Shown here in pieces: positions 51,101-61,112 of a stretch of 64,000 bases of DNA (position 1 is its first letter; each line of letters begins with the position of its first letter). The notes beneath the pieces are model-generated. The model did no database searches, was not told where the DNA came from, and saw nothing but the letters and a program-made list of their open reading frames with translations. The position numbers and the translations under genes are program-made. The stretch comes from Syngnathus acus (Eukaryota > Chordata > Actinopteri > Syngnathiformes > Syngnathidae): contig NC_051090.1 of NCBI RefSeq assembly GCF_901709675.1, positions 6,155,842 to 6,219,841 of the forward strand, read 5' to 3'.

Positions 51101-54100
51101 CTTGTCTCCTCGGGTTCCAGGACTTCCTTGAATGCCTGTAGGCCCCCTATCTCCCTAAAAACACACACATTAGCTTAAGTCATTCACCGCCATTGACGCA
51201 TATTGACGTCAAAGCCCCATTTTAACTGAGCCAGCAGTGAATGATAACAGCCATGCAAATCATGAAGTCATGAGCTGTTGAATTTCCTTCAACAGACCTT
51301 TAATCCATCTTTGCCTTGCTTGCCTTGCTCTCCCATGATGCCGTCCATTCCCTGGAGGTAAAACCTGGTTGTTTTTAGAGTTATCAACTCAAGCATGCAA
51401 GCTTTAATATGTCAATTTATACTCACGTCGGGTCCAGGAAGTCCTACGGGTCCCGTTGGCCCTGCAAGTCCCTCGAGTCCCATTGGGCCCCGACGGCCCT
51501 TATATCCTGGCTTACCTGGAGGCCCCGGGAGCCCCTGCGCAAAAGATAAACAAGGTATTCAACGGTATTCAAGATTCTAAAAAAAAATAGGAAAAAAAAC
51601 CTACTATGTCTCCCTTAAATCCTGGAGCACCTCTTTGACCACGCATAGCTTTCACCCCCTGCGGTATTTCCCAACACACGAGACCAACAAAAAAAAAAAA
51701 GCAAAACACATAAACATTATAATTGAACATGAACATGATTGTAAACATTCTAGCCAATAGTGAAACTGCTTTAAATAATCTTACGGGATCACCTGAGGGT
51801 CCAGGCAATCCTGGATTCCCATTGGCTCCCTGAAATAAATTAAAAAAACACATTGAAGGATCTCAAAATGAACAGTTGAATGTTTATGCATCTGTTTTGT
51901 TATCTTACGTAAAGACCCTCGGGTCCAGGTTCCCCTATGTCTCCTTCATCTCCTGGACCACCCTAATGAAGGCATCGTATTGTAGATGGTGGCTGGAAAT
52001 CAATTGTCATTTTTTGGATTGCGATTCTCACCGTATCTCCCTTTGGACCTGGGGGTCCAACAGGTCCCGGGTTCCCCTTGAAAAATAATATATATAATTG
52101 CTAAACAAATACAAAGGCTGTACTCAAAATCATGATGCATCACATAAATCGTCTATATTTAAAAAAAACTATTTTACAAAGATTGTTTCCAAATCGTCCC
52201 AAATTGGACTTCTGCCGTAAATCCAAATGAGTATACTGAATAAATTTCTGCAGCTAAATTTTACCTGAGGACCGCGTATTCCCGGAAAACCAACGATTCC
52301 AACAGGACCAGGCTCTCCCTAAAAACAAAATATTGATTTCTAGGTTGCTATCATTTCTTGTCATCATTTATTGATCATTTATTAAGATAATTGTGGTTCA
52401 TCACCTGAGGTCCAACCGCTCCTCTAAGACCGATGTCACCTTGTTGACCCTGATGACAGTCAACTCATGATTATCATATTGATCATTTAGGATTATGACT
52501 AATATTAAAAGTTCTGGTAGTTAACTTACAGGAGGTCCCTTTACTCCTGGGACGCCTTTTCCTCCTCTTGGACCCATTTTGCCCTAAGAAGTCACATAAG
52601 CTAATAGTTGTTAGCACATAAAGTGGATCCTTGTAACTCCAATCAAAATAAATCATGACCAATTACATACATACATGTGGGCCTGGTGGTCCGCTAAAGC
52701 CTGTCGCACCAGTTGGCCCCTGAAAACATTCAACAGTATATCAAATCAAAAGTTTATTTCGAGTAAATATATATAACTGTTATTATACTCTTGAGAATTG
52801 AAAAAAACACACAAAACAAAACATTGAATGAAAGCAACAAAAGAGTAAATAAAAACACTCAACACAATAATTGGTCATTTATTTGCTGATACATAAAGTA
52901 AAAAAATCAAAAAGTTAATTTATTATATGTTCATCGAGCAGCACTAACCCGTGTTCCTGTTCTTCCGGGGAAACCTGTTGGACCCCTGGCTCCTGCTATT
53001 CCCTTTAAACAAAATGTATGCCTCAGACATTTTATTGAGACAGCTAGGAGGTCTTTTAAATGAAAAAAAAAAAATATTATTTTAATTTTAGTAGTAATAT
53101 TGTCTTACCAAGTAGCCAGGAATCCCGATGATGCCTCTGACACCTTTATTCCCCTGTTTACAAAAATTTAAAGATTATAAAACTGAATCAAATCACTGCA
53201 GAACAAAAGTGTGTAGTGGATATAATTCTTCAACCTTGTCTCCTTTTCTACCTCTATTGCCTGGTGGTCCAGGCTCCCCCTCATAACCCTGAAGGCCATG
53301 AAAGCACATCATTAGTCAGCGAAACACTGATGTATCATCATCATATGCAGATCTCAGGTTTCCCCCTTATTGTAAGGACTCGTTGAACACTGGAAGTTCT
53401 AGACATTCTTACCCACTCACCCGGCTCCCCTTTGTTGCCTTTATCTCCATTGTAGCCTTGTGGTCCCTAAAGTACCAAGCATGAAATACATTTAAAACAA
53501 AAATCTCAAATTCAACTTGAGAAAGAAAATAACTGGTAAAGTAATACTGAGTTGATTGTTTTGAAAATAATAATCTCATTTAATAGATCAGGAGAGGTAC
53601 CTGTTCTCCAGGCAAGCCTGGGGGTCCTGGCTCTGCATTCTCCCCAGGAGTCCCATCATTGCCTGGTCGGCCTTGTGGCCCTGGCATACCTTGTGGACCA
53701 GGTACACCCTGTGGTACAACGTAAAAAATATGACAGAAGTTGTCAATTGAAAATATTGATTATTTTTATCTAAGTAAAGCAGTACGTACAATTTTTCCGC
53801 GAATTCCTTTCCGGCCTTGCTTCCCGAGATTTCCAGGCAACCCCTTGGAGACAAAATTACGCACATTTTGAATTTTGGTAGCTCTGTTCTATGATTATTT
53901 AGTTTACTGGCATTGAAAAAACAGAATTGAATTAGATCGTGTTTAAAACAACACAACTTTCTCTTAGGAATGTCGGTTAGCTTAATGCTAATACGCGTTT
54001 TTGTGGATGAGTAGATAGATACAACTATTTAACCAAAAATCCCAACTGACTGACAAACTACCTAACTAAATAATAATAATAATAATAATAATAAGACTAT

Positions 54101-56999
54101 ATAAGAAAACCTACTTCTTATATGGCCACTTACAATTGGTCCCACATTTCCACGAGGTCCAGGAGGTCCTGGAGGCCCCTTCAGTTTCTGACGTTTAAAA
54201 ACAAAAAAACATATATAATTAAAATAAACATATTATTATTAACATCTTGTTTTAGTTTCTTAAATCAAACACACACTGGGCATGAAAAAATCATCTTAAT
54301 GTAGATTTTTTTAAAACTATGAGTAAATGAGACAAGAAAACTGTTATTCTTCCAGCTGCGATTAAAATAAGTAGGTCATCCAAAGCAAGCTCAACAAAGA
54401 CAGTTTTAATACCTCCCACTCCTCCTCAGATGTCTCAACTAGAACAATAGTGGACATGCCAGGTGGACCAATGGGCCCCATAACTCCGGTCTGTCCAGTT
54501 CTTCCCACCATGCCTAAATTACCCTAAAACGAAAAAAAAACATTATTGATATTGAAAATCGACTTTTCCAATTTCCATAACATTTGTACTGTGTTAAGTG
54601 TTGCAATGAGCTGGAGCCATTCATCATCTTAGTGGGGGCAAAAGTACTTCATGGTCTCCAGTCCAATAAAATGGCAGTCGGGCACATATGATAATCCAAC
54701 CCATCACATACTTTGTCTCCTTTTGGGCCTGGAAGTCCGGTCAGACCTGGTGGACCAGGCAGGCCCTGGGGGGGAACATTACAGTTAATAGATGAGTGAT
54801 AATTATTATTTATAATTGCAATAAAACATTATTATTATTATTATGATATATAAAATACATAAACATGAAATAAATATCAAATATTCAGTCATTACTATTC
54901 GAGGTTTATAAATAGTTTTTATGTACGTTAAAAAGTGTACATTATTGTATTATACTGTATTATTTGGACTGATTTTATATTCAGTTTTTATACTAAGGTA
55001 AAATACCATATTTAGCCACGAGAGGGAGCTATCTACCACCTCTCCCTGTCTCTGTCTCTCTCTCCCAAGCATTCAGAATTCAAATCAAAGGATAAAATAT
55101 ATTTAATTACCATTTGACCTTGAGTCCCTGGTCTTACGAGTTGAGGACGATTGCTAATTGTTGTAGGAGCATTCGTTGGTAATTCACGCTCTAATTGGAA
55201 GGATTCTGCAGGACTAAACGTAGTGAAATTGCCAGTTGATAGTGGCTCATGTTCCTCAAGGAGTTGAAGGTTATTTGGGCCCTCTTCCTCCTGCTTCTCC
55301 ACTCTCAAGTCTTCATCATTTTCATCGCTGTCAGTTTCAGGAAGCTCTTTGGATCTTTGTTCTGTTTCCAGCTTGCTTCTACTTCCTGCTTCTTTGCTGG
55401 GAGTCTGAGTGGACTCATTTGGATTTGGCACTTGTACATGAAAATGCTCCTCCATTTTTCTCTCAGAAGATATTTCTTCTCCTTCTGCTCTGAAGACCAA
55501 AACAGTGGAGACTGGCGGTTCCTCTGTTGAAGGTGCTGATTCTCCAGGTTCGGTTGATGAATGGCTGCTGGTAACCACGTTCCAAAAGTTCACGGTGGTG
55601 TCTCTAACTTGCGTATAGCTCTCTGAACTTGTCCATTCTGAAGCGGGACCTGAAACTGTAGGCTGCTCAGGCTGAGCGTGAGGACTTGAAATAGTAGTTT
55701 CAACATTTCCCAAAAGTAATGTGTCCTTCTCAAGTGCAGCTGAAGGAAAATTAGCTTGAGTTAAATCCTGATTGGGTGAAAGTGTTGGTGTCCATAGGGG
55801 TTGCATGAATAAAGCATCCGGTTCATTATCGCCATCTTGCTTTTGCAGAAGTTTCAGTTTGCTGGTTCCTGGATTTGTTGGAGTCATCTCAGTGGATTTA
55901 ACATGTTCATACACGCCTTCAGAATTTTGAGATGATAGCTGGTTGATGTGAGATGATAGAGTCGTCACCTCCTGAGGAAAAATTGACACAAAAACAAACA
56001 AAACAGTGAGTACAACTTCAATAGGCTCGAACCCCCCAAAATCATCCCACTAATTTGAAATGAGGTTTTTAATGTTGCAATTAGTACAACACGAAAAAGG
56101 TAATTTTGTGAATATTGCCAAACCATACAGATGGCATTTTCATGTACCGTGAGGAAAAAAAAAAAAAAGATGTGATGGGCTTGCATGCAGATACAGTCCC
56201 AAAAAATTTTTCTTTCACAGATTGTCAAATTTGCCAGAGATAAACAACTTTGCAGACAGGCGCTCTGCCATCTCAAACATTTCCAGACACACATAGATGA
56301 TGATTATGAAGTAATGTCGCTCTGCACTAACATGTCATGAGTAAACAGCACAAAGTACACTCACAGGCACAGGCACACATGGTTTTCACACGCAAACATA
56401 TCTCTGTGCCTTCTAATAGACATTGTATTGGCCAATAAATGGCGGATTAAATTTTACGGCTCACCTGTGTGCCTGTCAAAGCAGAGCAACTGTGGTCGTC
56501 ATGGAGACAGTCCCCTTTGACCACTGTAGGAACTTCCAGTGTGTGAATTATCTGCTGAATGCTCCCCTGAACGCACTATAAAATACAGCAGGACTCAAGT
56601 GAACTAAAATCCACTTTTTGAGTTAGTTTTAAGTCACACCCACCATATATAAGGTTTTCTCATGTGTTAGTCGCTAAGTAATTTCAACGCAAGTATTTGT
56701 AAACAATTATGTATTAGCTACATGCATAATTGTCAATGGAATTATTCAGACCATTTATATTTTTATTAATTATTTCTCCCTATCTCATTTTATTGTTTGT
56801 ATACAGGAACTGCATACAAAGATGAGTGGTAGACAAAAGCCAACATAAGACTATGAATTAGGTTCCATATGAGGAAAAAAAAATAGCATATTCTCTGTAT
56901 ATCATTACAACAAATAAAGTTCTAATAAATGCAGAAAATGCTGTAATAGAAAGAGGATTGACTCACAAAGGTCAGCAACAGTAGCATCAACGCCTGCAT
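43881..56999 (-). CDS. Fibrillar collagen alpha chain, complete, divergent
   Basis: A secreted, trimeric, fibril-type collagen. There are 63 coding exons, 5001 nt, about 1666 residues. The signal peptide exon (56999-56967) begins [15 protein letters not shown]. Exon 56575-56465 has three Cys. Exon 55971-55111 (287 residues) is Ser/Thr/Glu-rich and variable. A minor collagenous stretch follows (54765-54712 and the start of 54523-54413), then a short linker ending ETSEEEWE. The main helix is about 1007 residues in 52 exons of mostly 54, 108 and 45 nt, the fibrillar-collagen signature. The C-propeptide (COLFI) lies in six exons down to 43881. I see no TSPN/laminin-G-like or VWC domain. The C-propeptide reads most like types V/XI (DPNQGC region), while the total length resembles type XXIV. 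The family member is unresolved, so no symbol is given. Confidence 0.93.
45203..54187 (-). other. Major triple-helix exons of the collagen (52 exons)
   Basis: Exons, 5' to 3': 54187-54134, 53843-53790, 53708-53601, 53466-53413, 53288-53235, 53153-53109, 53002-52949, 52719-52675, 52583-52530, 52449-52405, 52318-52265, 52076-52032, 51962-51909, 51829-51785, 51658-51605, 51534-51427, 51351-51298, 51154-51101, 50951-50907, 50810-50757, 50448-50404, 50305-50252, 50174-50121, 50047-49994, 49915-49862, 49791-49738, 49648-49604, 49434-49390, 49074-48967, 48878-48825, 48744-48691, 48537-48484, 48417-48310, 48206-48153, 48096-47989, 47760-47710, 47599-47546, 47473-47420, 47344-47291, 47171-47064, 46974-46921, 46758-46705, 46608-46555, 46490-46437, 46360-46307, 46153-46100, 46035-45982, 45912-45859, 45791-45738, 45671-45618, 45527-45510, 45265-45203. 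Thirty-four are 54 nt, six 108, nine 45, plus 51, 18 and 63. Every exon starts with a Gly codon except the first. All junctions are phase 0. Confidence 0.93.
54069..54093. repeat. (AAT)n microsatellite in a collagen intron
   Basis: About eight AAT units. A similar short (AAC)n run lies at 50480-50500, also intronic. Confidence 0.85.
55111..55971 (-). other. Collagen N-propeptide variable region (single large exon)
   Basis: 287 residues rich in Ser, Thr, Glu and Pro, opening [15 protein letters not shown], with no cysteine cluster, no Gly-X-Y repeat until the last residues (GTQGQM), and an acidic stretch ([12 protein letters not shown]). It resembles the acidic variable regions of types V/XI and the large exon 3 of XXIV/XXVII, but lacks the TSPN domain that precedes or occupies those regions. 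Confidence 0.85.
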
Positions 57000-57029
57000 G
57001 GCTTCTGATGGAGGCTCCCTCAGGAGCTG

Positions 57030-57045
57030 GTCCGACTTATACCTT
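57030..57045 (-). promoter_or_regulatory. Possible TATA-like element of the collagen gene
   Basis: GGTATAAGT on the minus strand at about 57042-57034, some 35-45 bp upstream of the ATG at 56999. It would imply a 5' UTR of only a few bases, so the real start site may be different, and the match is weak. Confidence 0.25.
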
Positions 57046-57059
57046 GGCTCACTAGCGCC

Positions 57060-59060
57060 CCTGTGGAAGCCCTCGGTATGACACAAACACAGATACATAA
57101 GTTACCAAACAATCCAAATTTGGAACACCACAGAAGTACACACTGCTGCTTATTCTGAAAAGCTCATAATTATTCATGTCACAACCAGGTTCACTCAAGT
57201 GGGAAAACAGCAACTGGACTTGAGTGGTTTATTTATCATCTGCCCGAGCTTTATAGTTTTAGTAGCGCAAAACATCCTTGAGGTGTGTGCCAGCTTTTGA
57301 TGAGAGGAGTAGTCAGACTTAAGTCACAATCTGTAATGAGATGGTCCAGTCACATCTTATTTTTCTTGGCTCCGTATGTCTCTCCTTGGCAGAAGTAACA
57401 CAAAATAGAAGAAAGTAGACGTTCAACTCAATCTCTTCCAATGCCAGGTTTCATTATATGCCCATCAGAAAGTCTCCCTTTCTAACATAGCGAACTTTTA
57501 TTCATCAATGTGCCCGACATGACGCCTCTCTTCTTTACCACATCCATGTTTTTGGCTTTGCTTGGCATTAAAGTTAACCTTGAGCCTTCCCGGATTCATC
57601 TTTTGGCTTGACAGGAAGGTCGGAGGGCGAGGACTGTGACCCAGGTGAGGAATGTTGCATGGGAATCTAAAGAGTGCCCGACTGTTGCCTCACTGTTGGC
57701 TTTAGATGGATTAAATTTACGGTAAAATATGAATGGGTGTGGGGGGGTCAATTTGACGTCTCACCCTTCCATGAGCTTTGACACCAAGGGGCCTCATATC
57801 ATTATACACATTTAGATGTTCTAATTAAAGTATAAATATTGAGTAAATATAGAAAGAAAAGCTCTATTTTTTATCACTTAGTAGTGTTTATTTTTCAGAC
57901 TTGAGACCCTCCTGTCCAATAGCAGTGAGCAAAACAATTCTATTTAACAATCCATAGAGAGACTGTTACTGGGTCAGTAGGTCAGAGATCACTCCTGGTA
58001 GGGCAATTTAGAACTCGTTTTTAGAGCAGTTAGCATATTGTTGACAATTTATCGCTTGTAAGAACCGAGACTGCGCAAAACTGCTGAAGAAAAGTGGACA
58101 GTGAAAATCAGAAAGGACTATCTTCCTCCAACCAGCACATAAATCAATGTTCTTATTACTGTATGGATTTTTTTTCAATTTGGATTTTATTTTAATTCAT
58201 GCTTTTTTTTTTTAGAAAAGATATTTTGCTTTGAATATTACAGTTTTGCCAGACCTCTCAATAAGTGACTGAATTTTTTTTATGTGAGCCTTTAGGATGT
58301 TTGCTTCTCACGAGGGTTTAAGTCTGGTAATTGATTTGGCCAGTTAAATAATTTTTACTTCTTGTCCCTGGATATTTTTTTATAGTCAACTACAAGTGGT
58401 TTCATTTATTTTCATCAAACATTGTATTAAGACACCTCAGAACTGTTTTCAACTAAGAATAATGTATTAATACTTGGGTGAGCAAGGGTTGCCATGACGA
58501 CAACAGATGCCGGTCCTCTTCGCTAAACTGTTAATCTGAGGTAACAATTATGAAATATATGACTTTAATCATTTGCCTCAGCAGTATAGCGAGTGCCGAT
58601 TTGACTTTCCCCATGCAGAACTGTTTCGCACATCAATGCAAGCTTCTTCACTAAGCTAACACATTCTAACAGCATTAGCACAGCGCTTGGAAACATTCAA
58701 GGTCAAAGATCACAGGAGAATCTCGAGGTAAGGCCTTTCGACTTGCACATCGTGGAAAGAAATGGCGGCCTGTTTGAACCCACGTTCCTGCTGTCAGTGA
58801 TGACATGACAGACAGTAGCTAAAAAAAATAAATAAATACAACTGTACACAACTGCTTTTACTCTAGTCAGCTCATTCATCCATGAGGTATTGTCATAAAA
58901 TAGTTCATTTTAATAATAAAATGATTCATTCTTGTGATTTAATTGTATTATTTATAATATCCATTATAATAAAAAAACAAAATGCTTCGAAAAATAAATA
59001 AAATAAAATAATGATCATTTAAACACACTTTAGTCAAAGTAAGACGAGCGTCGTGGCTGA
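57060..59060. other. Intergenic between cacna1e and the collagen gene
   Basis: Two kilobases with no credible exon, RNA gene or named repeat. It is AT-rich with short homopolymer runs. It would contain the upstream control region of the collagen gene. Confidence 0.5.
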
Positions 59061-59080
59061 ACTCAAATATGAACAAGTAT

Positions 59081-59086
59081 TTTATT
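59081..59086 (-). other. cacna1e: Candidate distal polyadenylation signal of cacna1e
   Basis: AATAAA on the minus strand about 2 kb beyond the stop codon. A second AATAAA overlaps the region right after the stop (61112-61107), so a very short form is possible as well. Confidence 0.4.
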
Positions 59087-61112
59087 TTGTACACTCTATA
59101 CAACAAATTCAAGAGAAAACCTCTCCCATCAAGGAAATTCTGGCTTGAGAGGCAACCGTTTTAGGGCGAATGTTCTCAGGCACAAATGAGGCTGTTATGT
59201 ATACATGTGCACACATACCCGGGTATTTCTTTATCGTTTTTTTCCCCACACAAAAGATTAAAATAAAAAACAAATAATAATTATAATGCAACACATTCTC
59301 AAGCTTTCAACCTGTGTAACCCCAAAGACCATTTTGGGCAATTAAAACCTCACATAAAATCTTCTCACGCAAAAAAAATGCTTTCTTGGGCTGTCATGAG
59401 CATGCCAAAAGCAGCAGGTGGCACATTAACCATAAACTAGGAGGCCACTTGTGCCAATAAGAAGACTGAAGATGAGTCATTCCCGAAGAAGGCACCGTAA
59501 CAACAGCAAATCATGCAATCGGCGTGCTAAAGCAACAGATGGCGCCAATAATCCATAAGGCAATTTTCGCCAATTGTATTGTAAAAAACTGAAAATTCAC
59601 AAATATTGACAAATAATGTATGGAAAAAAAATACCCGCAGTCTGTGTGGACATGGCCTAAGGTTAAGTGGTCAGCTGTTTCCTGTGCTAGCTTAAAATGC
59701 ACCCTAGCATGTGTGCGGCACAAAATTTACAATTACTTTTCAATTCAAGACATTAAGTTTGGGGACTCTCCTTCTGGCAAAGTCCCATGTTCACATTTCA
59801 GATACAAATTCAAGTTATAGTGACCACTAGAGAACGTGATAATAAATACACAGCCCCTCACAAACAACCCAAATGTTTTTGCCAGCATGAATACATAAGT
59901 GATACTATCTTCACCATGGACATACAAATAAACGACAAAACACATTTGCATGACCGGCTGGGATTCCTCTCAAATGGTTTTGCAACAGATAGAAGATGTT
60001 GTCATCTTAATGATGGAAGAAGGCAGCGAGTGCATCCTTGAAATAAGAAAGAAAACACCCCGGGCTCTATGTACAAGATCAAGATGGCTTTACGGATTGA
60101 TATGGTTGAATACATCAGATTCCAGAAAAAAAAAACATTCTGAACATTCTATCACTTCACGCCTCATTCATTCCTAGCTCGAAAATGCACAAACATGAAC
60201 CTTGTTTGTGTGAATAGCATATTTGTCATAATCCACATATTTTTGATGTCCTTATTCATGTTGCGGCTGAGCCAAATGATGAGACAGAAGAAAAAGAGCT
60301 TGGTTACATTTCCATCTACAAGAGTGTCATGGTGAATTGTATTTTTAATTCTTTTTCTTTCTGCGCCCAAACATTGCTTCACGTGAAACTAGTCTATGGC
60401 GCTAAAAAGGTGGACTGCTGCTCGAAACGCTAAAAGTGACTTGCCTCATTAACCTTAACAGTACATGAATATTCAGCAGTAGAACACACAGTTGACCATC
60501 TAACAATCTCTGTACCAGCTGGCCGTGGTGTCCTTGAGCGAGACACCGATACCATGTTCTGCTCCTTAGGTGTTCACTAAAGTAACGGGCAACAGTGGAC
60601 ACTTTGATGAACAAATATTAAAACCTCGATTCAACTAATTGTGGGAAAGGCTCATTCTCACTTTACTTGTTCCAGTATAAACAACTGGTCAATACAACAT
60701 GCTCCTTTTGAGCTAGCTAGAAGATACTAAGCTAACTTGTATGCCCCATTATTTTTGAAGAGACTAACATGGCCGCCATGTCTGTCCATTTATTGTTTTG
60801 ATAAAAAAGTCGCCTCTGCCAACATGACTGCTGCAGGACACGTTGTCCATTCCATAATACAGTGTATCAAATGTACAGGTCGCCAATGGTTTTCACCATT
60901 AAATCCAGCTCTGCGATTTAAACTAGCTTAACTTGCCCACTATAGGCACAAAAAGAAAAGACAAACGGCAAACAATGCTGATAAATGGCAGTGGTGTTTC
61001 GTTCCGCCTGTAATGCTACAGGTAGTGACAAAAGTTGTCACAAAGCAGTTCAAGGCGAGTGGTGGTGCCGCTACGTGATTCGCTCCACCTGTACATGGAC
61101 TTCCTGTTTATT
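59087..61112 (-). other. cacna1e: Inferred cacna1e 3' UTR
   Basis: About 2 kb without a credible reading frame between the stop codon and the distal polyadenylation signal. No repeat or structured RNA recognised. Confidence 0.45.

Noticed and set aside
45203-54187. Regularly spaced similar short blocks suggesting a CRISPR-like or tandem array
   Set aside because: The blocks are 54/108/45-nt Gly-X-Y collagen exons separated by unrelated introns with splice signals.
55111-56575. Search for a TSPN or VWC domain in the collagen N-terminus
   Set aside because: Neither the cysteine pattern of VWC nor the LNS-type core of TSPN is visible. The sequence is low-complexity and acidic. A divergent domain cannot be fully excluded without a profile search.
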